Shown: one piece after another, positions 46,920 through 57,160 of the stretch
Numbering within the stretch: position 1 is the stretch's first letter
How the letters are laid out: each line of letters opens with the position of its first letter
Assembly (NCBI GenBank): GCA_021399435.1
Contig: JAJTUP010000006.1
Coordinates: 1,674,001-1,738,000, forward strand
Direction: 5' to 3'
DNA length: 64,000 nt
Source of the DNA: Diaporthe sp. PMI_573
Taxonomy: Eukaryota; Ascomycota; Sordariomycetes; Diaporthales; Diaporthaceae
The notes under the pieces: model-generated
The model's database searches: none
What the model was told of the DNA's origin: nothing
Seen by the model: only the letters and a program-made list of their open reading frames with translations
Program-made: the position numbers and the translations under genes

Positions 46920-48423
46920 CTTGTCGTTTGGTGGTTATGACAGCAGGTGAGTGGATTGCTGGTGTGATTGTTTGACGTGGTGGTCGTGGACCAGTGAGTT
47001 GCCTATCCGGGCCAAAAGAGGGAGCCACGAATGAACCTGAGACTGAGTACGAGGACAAGCGACTGCTTTGTCCAGTATATCCAAGTTGGGATGGGAGAAC
47101 CGGGACGGAGAAAGGAGTGCCTCGTGCCGACTGACGCTCAAAGGAGGGCGAGTGAATGCTTAAGTGCTAGCGAGAAGGTGAGGCGAGGCCGAGGGGCTCG
47201 CGGAGCAATTCAATGCAGTGTAAACGAGTGCTGTCTGTCAAAGACGCAAAAAAAAGAGTGCTTGGGTGGTCACAGGGACGACGTGGACGGGGCAGAGAAG
47301 GTCGAGATTCTGGGGGACGCACGCGTCAGGGTCGAGGCTGGCGACCTTTTTGTTGGAGTGATTTTTTGCGGAGTGGGCCTTCGGGACGGGGGACTGGGGC
47401 AAAAGAAGGTAACAACGACCGACCAGGTTGCGGGCGCGGAACCGGGAGTGAAGGACAAGTGAGGGACAAAGTGGGTTCGGACGAGAGAAAGAAGAGGAAA
47501 ACGACGCAAGATACAGGCCTGCATGGCGCGTAAGTTACGTGGGCGGGAGGGGACAGGCGTTGGATGGAAATACTGGGCCTGGATGATTTGCATGCTGGCG
47601 CCAGGGGCACGAGGAGGAGGAGGACGACGACTCTGGCTGGTTGGGCGGACCCGAGAGACAGGGACATGGAAGCTTAGCCACGACTAGGACCAGGGGGCTA
47701 GGGCGGACCCGTTGGCGCTACTACGTAGTACGAGGTGCAGCGCACAGCAAAGAAGTCGTGCTTCCTGCTTCCAGGAGACTGTCTCAAGCACCCCATTGCC
47801 GTTGTATAGTAGGATAGGCGTCGGGTCTGAGATAGACTAGATCATTTACTGTGTAGAGTGCTCGGAGTAGCCAGCACACAGAAACTGTGTACTGTTAAAT
47901 GAAGAGGCGGGGGTGGGGGGGAACAAGCAGGGCATCTAGGTAGTGTGACTTGACCTCCCTCTCGGCACTTAGCACAGTAGAAGACCAAGCAGCTCGTGCC
48001 CTGCATCGGTCAGTGCTCGATTTATTGCTGCAATGAAAAGGAACTGCCGTGTAAAACCCCAGAGTTGGGTGTATATTCTATCTCGTGTGGGATCCCGGCC
48101 TGGCTGTTCAACATGTCGGCTGTCATTGGCGGTCTGACATGCTTTTCTGGCCCCTTGATACAGTACCATCATTTCACAGCACCGGACGATGATAAATCGC
48201 GCTACTGTGTACTCTGCGCTGGGCCGCGTTGGTGGGTCCAGATGCAGGAACCAGGCACAGAGGCACAGATTCTGACCCCAGGCCAATCGGCGCCGCTCTA
48301 GGAGTGACAAAGCTCCCAGGGCTGCCCTGCCAAGCCGCGGGAGTCTGGTTGCGAGCCAGCCAGTCAGGTCCGCGTGGGTGGAAGCTTCGATTGACTCTTG
48401 TACAGTTGGCCTGGTTTGCCCAG

Positions 48424-48453
48424 TACCTAGGTACCTGCCTGTGTACCTAGGTA
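48424..48453. repeat. Two TACCTAGGTA palindromes, 20 bp apart
   Basis: Copies at 48424-48433 and 48444-48453, separated by CCTGCCTGTG. Same motif as at 6183 and 21.6 kb. Confidence 0.9.
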
Positions 48454-49160
48454 CACAGCATTACGACGGCAGCCAAATGTCAACAGCCCACCGTCCCGCA
48501 CGCAGCCAGCGCCGTCCCACTCTTGACGGTGACGAGGCACATTGCCCGTTCTTGAGCCACGAGGCGCAATCATAAACCGAACACCGCACTGGCCACCCAC
48601 ATCCACCTGGCAGATCTACGATTGGACGGGTGGATAATAATGGATGGATGCGCGACTCGCAGCGTCAGCCCGGATCTCCGCAGGGGGGTGTGCGTGCACG
48701 CGAAACCTAGCCGAGATTACAACCAACCCACAGCCCACGCAACAAGTCGTGTGTCTGCCCGACAGGTCTTGCTGGACGCCACCACCTGGCGGGATACTCG
48801 CTGCTGTGCTGTTTCACCATGTTTTGGTCTACCTGCCGCTTGCTCACGCCCGCCTCCTGACAGGTTCTGTTTGCCCGCCCGCCTGCCCGCCAGCCCGCCA
48901 GCCCGCCTGCCTGTCGTTCGGACGCTCCTGAGACGGGAGCATGTTGAGAAAGGTTATTCAGAGGGACCGGGCCCAGCTCGACTGCTGACGGGACGAACTG
49001 TTCCCCAGAAGCTAATCTGGATGCCAAGCTTCCCGTCCCAGAAATCCTCCGCTGCGCACTCAAAGGTGATCACTGTGGTACTCTACTGTGTAGTGATCTG
49101 CAGGGGAGCTGGGGGCAGGCCGGCAGTCACTTTCGCCAAACCTGCACAGGCCTTCAAGCA

Positions 49161-49188
49161 GTCCGCACTTAATTGTCCGCACTTAATT
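49161..49188. repeat. 14-bp tandem duplication GTCCGCACTTAATT
   Basis: Two perfect head-to-tail copies in intergenic DNA, probably a recent slippage event. Confidence 0.9.
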
Positions 49189-50758
49189 ATTAGGCGTCTG
49201 AGGGACGGGTACCAGCAGAGCCTGCCCAGTGGACAGCACATCACTTGCGCCACTGCCAGCGGCAGCTGGAATGGATACTTGAATTTCCATGTTGGTCCCA
49301 TCGGGAACCAACCTTCCGGCCCGCCGGATCTGCTGTGTTTCCACCCATCATCCCTCGTTAGCCGGGTCGATAAATAGCTCTCGGACAGCCCTCATTCTCC
49401 GCCGGCCCCGACGCGGCTGTGCTCTATCGGCCTCACTGCATCTTGTGCTTTCAATCCTCTGGTTATCCTTGCTCGAGCCGTGCTCTTGCAGCCTTCGGTA
49501 GGTGCCTACCCACGCCAGACTCGGGGCGAAAAATCACTCCCTTTGACCCATAATCGATAAGTGCAGGGCTTTGGCGAGAAGCGCGAACAAGTGCTGAACT
49601 CGACGACACGGTTTTGTATCGATTGCGGAGCAGATTGTCTGCGTTTGGCCAAAGTGCTCCCTCTGTGCTGTCGCCTTGTGTCCGGGACGATGAATCATGA
49701 GGCGTGATCACGCTGCAGGAGAACTTCTGGTCTTCGTTTCAAAACGGCCTACTCAACGTGCAATGGAGAACAAGGACTAGTCTGATTACACCTAGGTAGT
49801 CATGGCTTACATGCCCATCTGGGACTCCCCAAACACCCTCACAAATATTTTGATCAAGTCCTTGTGATGTCTGTCAAACATGAAAAAAACGGCAATGTGC
49901 CGATCCAGCTGGTCAACCAAGACCAACTCTAGCCGCCTGTGATCCATAGTGGGCTTTGCCAAATGATAGGAATGTATGCCGCAGAGAATAGCGTGAGTAC
50001 CAGCGGATCGTGTATGTTCTTCACGTTATCGTTCCAGATTCCACAGCGCTGTCTGAGATGAACTTTCCGGATCTATCGGGCAATCGCTGCCGCGGTTAAG
50101 GTCGATCGGCCGGTCCGGCCGCACAAAAGTCGGCCGCATCACCGCGACCAAGACCGGACGGAATCCACACATGCAGTTCTCTGCCCCGGGACTATTCACG
50201 GCAATTGCGTCTATTCTTACATACTACTCGACGACCTGCTCAGTTCTCGTCACGACGACTCTGCCCTAATGCCGCCCAGAACCTCGCCTGCCAATGCATG
50301 ATGGTTTCAGACCGCAGACGACTTCTCACCGGCCGACGCCGGATTTGGCACCGGCATGGCCGGTTCGTGGTTTATTATGGAGTAGTCAAGAGTTCTAAAC
50401 CGTGCCGAGACTCTGTGCTGGTTCAAGAGAATTTCTTGACAATTTCTTTGTTGACGGAATAATGACAGCCTATCGGGGTGCCTCCCTGGCCTTGCCTGCT
50501 TACACGAAGGATTCGCTTCGACTTTGGCCACGCCGATCCGTCTTGGCATCTCAGCCTCAATGCTGGTCCGACGACTGACCTCACCCCCCGGCCGTTTCTA
50601 CCGTACGCATGATGACTTTTTGCCTCCATCTGCGACGAGACCATTCTTTAGTCCTGGGGAAAAGATAATCACAGCACTGCGACTTAGCTACGGCCGCGAG
50701 CGAGGAGACTGCCTCAAGCTCGCATATACTCTGTCTCACGCCAGCGGAGTCATCGACC

Positions 50759-52799
50759 ATGGATCTGGAGCTCTGGGACCAACTGGACCTCGCTGAGCTC
50801 TCCGGGGGCGCAGAGTCTAGCGAATATGTATTCGATGACTCTCCCCATCACCTCAGCGCTGATAACTCTGCCGGAGAGTCGTCCTCATCCGCGGCCGTGT
50901 CAAACTCTTCACAACATCCCATCGTCCGGCGCGGGCTCATACCGATTGCCCCCCGGACCACACTCACCAGGCCTGTGAAGAAGAAGAAGCTCGAGAGAAG
51001 AGGGCACTTCAAGTCTCGAAATGGCTGCTTCAATTGCAAGAAAAGGCGGATCAAGGTAGCCACGACGTCTCCCGAGCCTCTTTGTCCTACCCGGCCATGA
51101 CTTCAGCTGACCCCAGCCCGAAACTCAAGTGTCAGGAGACTCGTCCTGCCTGTGGTCATTGTCTAAAGGGAAAACTGAAATGCGAATACCCAGCTGTGCC
51201 GCAGGTAGTACATCAGGTCAGCAGGTCAACCTGACATGATACGAGAGTGTACCGAGTACAACTAACTTCGGAGTTGATGGCAAACAGCCGAAAGATCAGA
51301 TACCACTTTTTAGTATGCAGTAGGCAGCTTCCGGATCCCTCCGGCTATTGGCCGCCTTGTGGCCCAAGCAGCCCTCCCCCCCCCCTTTCATGATTAGATG
51401 AGGCAAATGCCTTGGTGGTTTGATAGCTTGAGCTGACTTTGAATGCTGTAGGGATATGCGCTTCTTCCAGCACTTCATTCAGTACTCGTTTCCCCACCAC
51501 CCCCTCGGTAATGACAAAATCTGGACTCATGAAGTCCCCTGCTTATCCCATAACGTGCGTAGCCCTTGACCGCGTTTCTTCTTGGCGGTAGCAGCAGCAG
51601 CAGCAGCAGCAATGACATCCCCAAGGGGATGACGCACCTTTGGTACTGACTACATCCACACAGTACGAGTTCCTCATGCATAGCATCTTGGGCCTCGCTG
51701 CCTCAGAACTGATCGAATCCGACGCGTCGCTCGCCGAGGCTGCCATGAGACACCGCCTCAAGTCCATACAGGCTATCAAACGCAAGCTGGCGACCAGTGA
51801 CAGTGGAATCACCTACGCCGAGGGCAACGCATTAATCGCAACCTGTTTTGCTCTTACATTCCAGAGTGTCATCTTGGAAGACGGCAGTAGGGAGCCCCAC
51901 GAAGACCTAGTTCCAAACAGCGCTGAGGCTTTCCCCTGACCGCTAACCACCATGATTTAGTGGCTGAGTACATGGCTTTCATCCGAGGTGTCATCATCGT
52001 AGTAGTTCAGATGTACGAAGCCCGCGTGAACTTTATGTTCAAGCACCTGTTCGAACAGAACCAGGGTGAGCTCCTCAGGCCTCACATAGACAAGGTGACC
52101 TTTCCGGAGGGGATGTGGCAGTGGAAGGCAGGAGCGCTGGCATCCCTGGCTGGGACAAGGAGCCTGTGTGTCGGGGACGATCTGAAGATGAAGTACCTCC
52201 AGATGACCGAGGATATGGCAAATGGGCTTGATGAGGAGTCGCCCTTTAAAGGTTCGCATCCGTTGCCCCCTTCTCTGTCCCTCTTTTCTATATGCTGACT
52301 TCTCATCCGTACACAAAGCATACAAGGCCATGAGCGATCACTACGCTTGGTGGATCATGCTGCCGCACGACGACTTCGCCAGGATAGTGGATCCCAGTGA
52401 TCAGGTCTTCACGCTGTTGGCTGCGAATTGCAAGTCCACGCTTCACCCCGCTGCTTTTTCCCAACCCTGCCCTGTGGTCTCCCCAACCCATACTGGAGAC
52501 AAGGCCGCTGACTCTCGTTCTCAGGGATCGCCGTCAAACAGATCATGGCCGTGATCACCGAGGTGGAAAAGGAATGGTCACAGAAGGAGAATGACAAGGG
52601 CAGCGTCGACGAGGGCATGGGACGGTGGCTGAGGTACCTGAACAGACAGGTCGAGCCAGACTTTGTCCGCTACAACCAGTGGCCCATGTGGGTGCAGGAG
52701 CAGCTCGAAAGGGACCCGTGCTTCTTTGGGAAAGCGACCAGAGCCGGGAAGAAGATCGAGCGCTCCTGCGTTGGCGGGTATGCGAAGCTCATTCAGTGA
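50759..52799 (+). CDS. Zn2Cys6 fungal transcription factor, eight exons including a GC-AG intron
   Basis: Exons: 50759-51055, 51130-51216, 51288-51319, 51452-51554, 51664-51886, 51961-52251, 52319-52429 and 52525-52799; 472 residues with every phase consistent. The zinc cluster is split by intron 1: CFNCKKRRIK-CQETRPACGHC...C (Cys 90, 93, 100, 107, 110, 117). The short exons restore VVHQ-PKDQIPLFSMQ-DMRFFQHFIQYSF and WTHEVPCLSHN-YEFLMHSILGLAASEL, then LEDG-MAEYMAFIRGV. The seventh intron has donor GCAAGT and joins LLAAN-W-IAVKQIM. The C-terminal half is the helical regulatory region of Zn2Cys6 proteins of the Upc2-like architecture (YLNRQVEPDFVRYNQWPMWV). Such proteins bind CGG-containing sites in the nucleus; target genes are unknown. 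The end of exon 2 could instead lie after PAVPQ at 51204. Confidence 0.85.
52430..52524 (+). other. Non-canonical GC-AG intron in the Zn2Cys6 gene
   Basis: The sequence at the exon end reads AATT then GCAAGT; the branch site GCTGAC is near 52507 and the acceptor is TCTCAG. No GT donor nearby gives a usable phase. Splicing here turns T plus GG into Trp and restores frame into IAVKQIMAVITEVEK. Confidence 0.75.
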
Positions 52800-54975
52800 C
52801 GTTCTTGGGCTGGACAGCCCTCCACTTGTGTGGCTCAGGAAGATTTGCAGTCTTGTCAAATCGCTTGAGCGTCCTGATGCACTTTGCTCAACGTCGCTCG
52901 AGTCTTCTTTGTTACATGCTTTGACTTTGAGCTCGTGCAATACTGGGGCGCCTTCACGTAAAATCTTCCAGGCCATGGTCCAGGTGTCTGATTCTCAAGT
53001 TCATATTCAGTTTGAGAGACGACTGAACGATTGAGAAATGCTCTTCTAAACGATTCAACAATGCCACAGAGGCTTGAGTCGCTATCATGGATACCTGTTG
53101 TATCTTCATTCTCCCCATTCGGCCATCTTTCGAGAAGAGTGGCTAGAGACCTTTGATGGCCAGCAGGCCGCAGCAATGAACTCAAGAGTAGATGCCTAGT
53201 AGTTGAAATTGCCAAATGCAAGATCATATGCAGAGATCATCACTTATGCGACTTTGATATTGATGTCCAGTATGTTAGCTATATGAAATACAGACACGTC
53301 TTCAGATGGAGACCCGAGATAGCTGCAAGGAACTGCTGGTCACTGTAAAATGGCCCAACATGACCACGAAGGGTTTCGCAGCATAATCCACAAGCAAGGG
53401 TTTGACGGAGGGCCACCAGTCAGGACAGTGGCGGTCAGGCTATTCTTAAGTCAAACATGTAAGAGATCGTAATGTGAGCTATCAGAAACCGTCGAGGCTT
53501 GACCGGGTATGACCATTTTTGGTAGGAAATGCCGCTGGCCGACTTCTCGATAGCTGACTGTCCAGGAGGTGTGTGGTGTTGATATTGGTGGGAATTGCAC
53601 GGGTAAAAAGATGCCATCACCACCAAACATAAAGAAATTCGTCGCCAGCTGTGGCAGCTTGTCAATTTCAAGTAGCAGCTAATCTTCCAATCTCATGTCA
53701 AAGCCACGGCATCATCACCTTTTCTCCATGACGAGCTTGACTCGGGTGTCCACTACGCGGCCACGGCATAAGCAATAAACCACCTGGGCATTCCTCACTA
53801 CTCGCTAGCCTATAGAATAACCTCTTATAGAATAACCTACTGTAGGATAACCTCCTATATGATATGTATAGGTAACCAGGTAGCTGGAACTCAAGCTATA
53901 GGGGGTTTTATAATGACGTGTTGTGCTTTTCTGAAGATGTAATAATGAATGTGAACCGGGTGCAGCTGGCAGGTCAGCAGCAGATCGGATAAACACAACT
54001 AGATATACCTAGTACACATGATGACAAAGCACCTATGCCGAAGACCTTAACACTGGTCATAAGGCGTTACAATCGCGCACCTGTACCATTTTCCGTACTT
54101 TACAAAAATCCAGGAAAATCCAGGACCCGCATTGAAAAGGTTACCATCCAAACCCCCCTTTACACCCCGATTGGCCCGAGCCCACAAAAGATCGGCACAG
54201 GGCCCTTCCATTTCAAGTTAAGCTTGTCGTCGGCCCCAGCAGGGCGGTGCTGTAGGGCTGAGGCCGGATGCGACCCCTCCTTGGGCCCGGGTTTGGGGGC
54301 GGCCTCCGAGTCTGGACGAGATGATGGACCGAAACGGCAGCCATGCACTTTTGCACATGAACCCACATATCTCCACGGGCATTTCGCGCGTGCGTCTGCT
54401 TGTTGACATCCAGTCTCCCTTTCTTCTACCTCGAACTCGCTTCATCGGCATCCCTCTCTTTACATCTTCTGTAGGTCGCCGCCCACATTTGCTCGTCTGA
54501 TCTAGTGTAGTACTCAAGATATCCTACCCCAAACCTGGACGTACGATACCCAACTAAAGAGAATAAATAACATTACTTTTAAGGAGACGATTTGAGTTGG
54601 ATGGCCCCAAAACAGAAGCAAGACAGAGAGAGGAGGAAAAGGTGGGAACCAGGAAATCCATCTCAACGTCTTGCGACGCGCACATGGCATGCTGGGATAG
54701 ATGCTCGTCCAGAGTAGTACAGTTCCACCAAACTGTGTCCAATGCCTGTCATTTTATCCATCAATGTATGGCTGGCACTGAAGTGATCCTAGAAGACCCG
54801 ATAACATTGAGCACTGTAGCTGTTATCTACGGTCTATCTATCAATGGCTGCCAATCCGAAAGCCCGGTCAAGAAGTGCAGGTCGACCGTCCCCGCCACCC
54901 TGAAAACGCCAGACTACCGCCCCTGTAAATGTACATGCTAGTGTATCAAGTCTGACCGCAAAACATCATGCTGTC
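52800..54975. other. Convergent intergenic region with locally AT-rich, repeat-bearing sequence
   Basis: About 2.2 kb between two stop codons. Base composition shifts to visibly more A and T from about 53180, with the strongest bias at 53800-53900 and 54540-54600. There are short imperfect repeats (53809-53853) and no ORF of interest. It may be a degraded mobile element, but no transposase remnant is readable. Confidence 0.5.
53809..53853. repeat. Three imperfect 15-bp units of TATAGAATAACCT type
   Basis: Copies CTATAGAATAACCT, CTTATAGAATAACCT and ACTGTAGGATAACCT follow one another, then a related CCTATATGATATGTATAGG. A to G differences between copies resemble transition mutations. Confidence 0.8.
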
Positions 54976-57160
54976 TCAGTTGTTTCTATCGGTCGCCTTT
55001 TGTGGTTTGTAATCTGGTAGCTCGTCGAACCATCCTGCTGGCTCGTTGTACTTGTACGCGTGGAACTCATACCCATAAGGCTTCGGCTCGATGCAAAAGA
55101 GCATACCGAGTGGCACGTCGAGGTCGGCGATGCCATCCCGCGAGAGATCCATGAAGTACGCCATCAGCACACGGCACACCGACCGGTGGCTGATAACCAA
55201 GACGTGGTCCGTAACCCGCTCAAGCTCCCGAACCATGTCGCGCAGCCGGGAGATGACCGCGAGGTACCCCTCCCCGCCGACGCCGGGATAGATGTAGTTG
55301 AGCTTGTCAGCACTGCGCTTCTGGTACTCGTTCGGATACTTGACTGCAATCTCGTCGTAGGTCATGCCTTCGAATGTCCCCGCATTCAGTTCATTCAGCA
55401 TCTCCCAGTTCTTGACATCGTAGTCGTCATCGTTGTCGAAATACGCCGCAGTCTCGATGGTTCGATGCAGCATGGATGTCCAGACGCAAAAGTTCTTCTG
55501 GGTGAGCTCGTGGTACATTTCCGGATATGGGGGGGTGTCGTCTCCAGCCTTGGGGGGGAATGAGGACTGGGCGAGTCTGTCCTTCTGGTCTATTAGCCAT
55601 TCCTGGCGTTTCTTGGTCATGAAGTTGTAAAGTGCCGCTCCGTAGCACTGGCCACGTTCTGTCACGTGAGAGTTGCCGCCTATCTTTTGGAGTTTGTTGT
55701 CCTCGCTCTGGCCGTGTCGTGTGATCCAGATCTGCCTGGGCGCCAGGTTGAACGTCGTCAAGTACGAGGCGATGGTCCCACTCAAGAAGCCCTTCAGCCT
55801 GTGATGTATCACCTTCCGACCCACGTCTATCATCTGGATGTATTGTAGGTCCCTCTCCTCCTCATACTGGCCAAGCGGTACGTATGCGCTCTCGTACGCC
55901 CGCACCCTGGCCTTGAAGTCCTCCAATGACTTGGTCGGGTCCTTGTCTTTGTAGTCGGGCCCGGAAAGCTTGAGGCGCATGTTGGCTTCCAAGAGCTATC
56001 AAAAGTCAGTACTTGCTCTCGCTAGGATCTCGAGCGTGAGCGCCTACGTTCTTGTCCTGACAGATGCTTTCGATGAAGAGGATGCCCAGTTTCGGCTCCC
56101 GTTCTCGTATCTTCTTGACGAGCAGCTCCCTCCTCGCGATTGTGCTGTTCGTGGCGTCCAGTATTCCAACGGCACCAGAGCTGTTGGTCAAGTAGTCAAG
56201 TAGTTCGTCCAGGGTATCCATGGCGACTTTCTCACGGAGCTGGGCAGCTGTTGCATTTGTGGGATCAAAGAACTTGGCAGACTGGTCATAGTTGTTAACA
56301 TCATGGCCTTCGCTGAGGTTGCCATTGGTGGGGTCATTATGAAGGTGTACCGTTTTCTCGTCATTTGAATCGTTCAGGTCCAGGGCCGTTGGCTCATCCG
56401 AGGCCGACTGAGTGACGCCGTTCAGCAAGATGGTGGCAGCCTGCAGCCGGCCATCAACGCTCTTGGTGTCATCAGAAGCAGTGGGGGCCTTTGGGGGCTT
56501 CTGACCGGCGGCAATTCGCCGCCTGTTCCCGACGTTGAAGATCTTCGTATCGTGCTGCTGCCATGACAAGTAACGCTGGATCTTCTTGGTGATGTATGAC
56601 TTGCCCCGCGCAGGCAGGCCGACCATGATTATCACGAGTTTAGCAGCAACATCCCTCTCTGCAATTTTGCCATCTGGTGACACTCTCGACCTTGTCATGC
56701 CTGGAATGCTCAGTGTGGTGGCGTGGGGGCGCACCCGTGGTGTTTGGCTTCCGGAGTTTTGGCGCACAGGCGGACTAGACCCACAACAATCAATACAATA
56801 GTCAAATGGGGCGGAGGAATGCGAAACCAGACAGACACTCTTGCACTCCTGGTAAGCAATGGGAGCGAGAGGCACTCACATCCGTGGCGATCCCGGCGCG
56901 GTCGAGTTGGCGGAACGCGCATAGGGTGAGTCAAAGGAATGTTCGCGGGGCTTCTCGCGGAGCGTCACCAGAGGGTCTGGTGCAACATTGATGCCCTTCA
57001 GTGCGCTCGCCAGCGCTGGTGGAGCTGATGGCGGCGGAATAAGCCCTGGGTCGCCGACGCTGGGCCCGTTCGGGCCATCCTGTCGGCGTGCATTTTCTTT
57101 TGACTGGCGGGGCGGGCTTTGGGACGAAGTGTGGTGGGCTGCGGCGGCTTGGGAGCGCAT
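54976..57160 (-). CDS. 6-phosphofructo-2-kinase / fructose-2,6-bisphosphatase, bifunctional
   Basis: Three exons on the minus strand: 57160-56880, about 56774-56048 and 55995-54976; 675 residues with these borders. The second intron (52 nt) joins CQDKN to LLEANMRLK. The first intron has donor GTGAGT, but three acceptors (56775, 56748, 56709) keep the same frame; the first gives the most usual length, 105 nt. The N-terminus is disordered. The kinase domain has P-loop GLPARGKS (146-153), IFNVGNRRR, a fungal-type 70-residue insert, then FFDP and GILDATNST. The phosphatase domain has TRHGQSEDN (phosphoryl-accepting His 430), TSMLHRTIETA, ELNAGTFEGMTYDEI and ISHRSVCR (His 606). Both active sites keep their key residues, so it should make and degrade fructose-2,6-bisphosphate, the regulator of phosphofructokinase-1 and FBPase-1 in the cytosol. 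Confidence 0.9.

Larger units (their letters stand above)
46920..50758. other. Long intergenic region between divergent genes (3.8 kb)
   Basis: Holds the promoters of the GH128 gene and the Zn2Cys6 factor. The largest ORF (48622-49377, plus) is GC-rich low-complexity translation without a domain. Notable are TACCTAGGTA palindromes at 48424 and 48444, CCCGCC repeats near 48880, and a 14-bp tandem repeat at 49161. Confidence 0.55.

Noticed and set aside
48622..49377. 251-codon plus-strand ORF
   Set aside because: Its length is due to GC-rich CCCGCC repeats; the product is low complexity with no motif.
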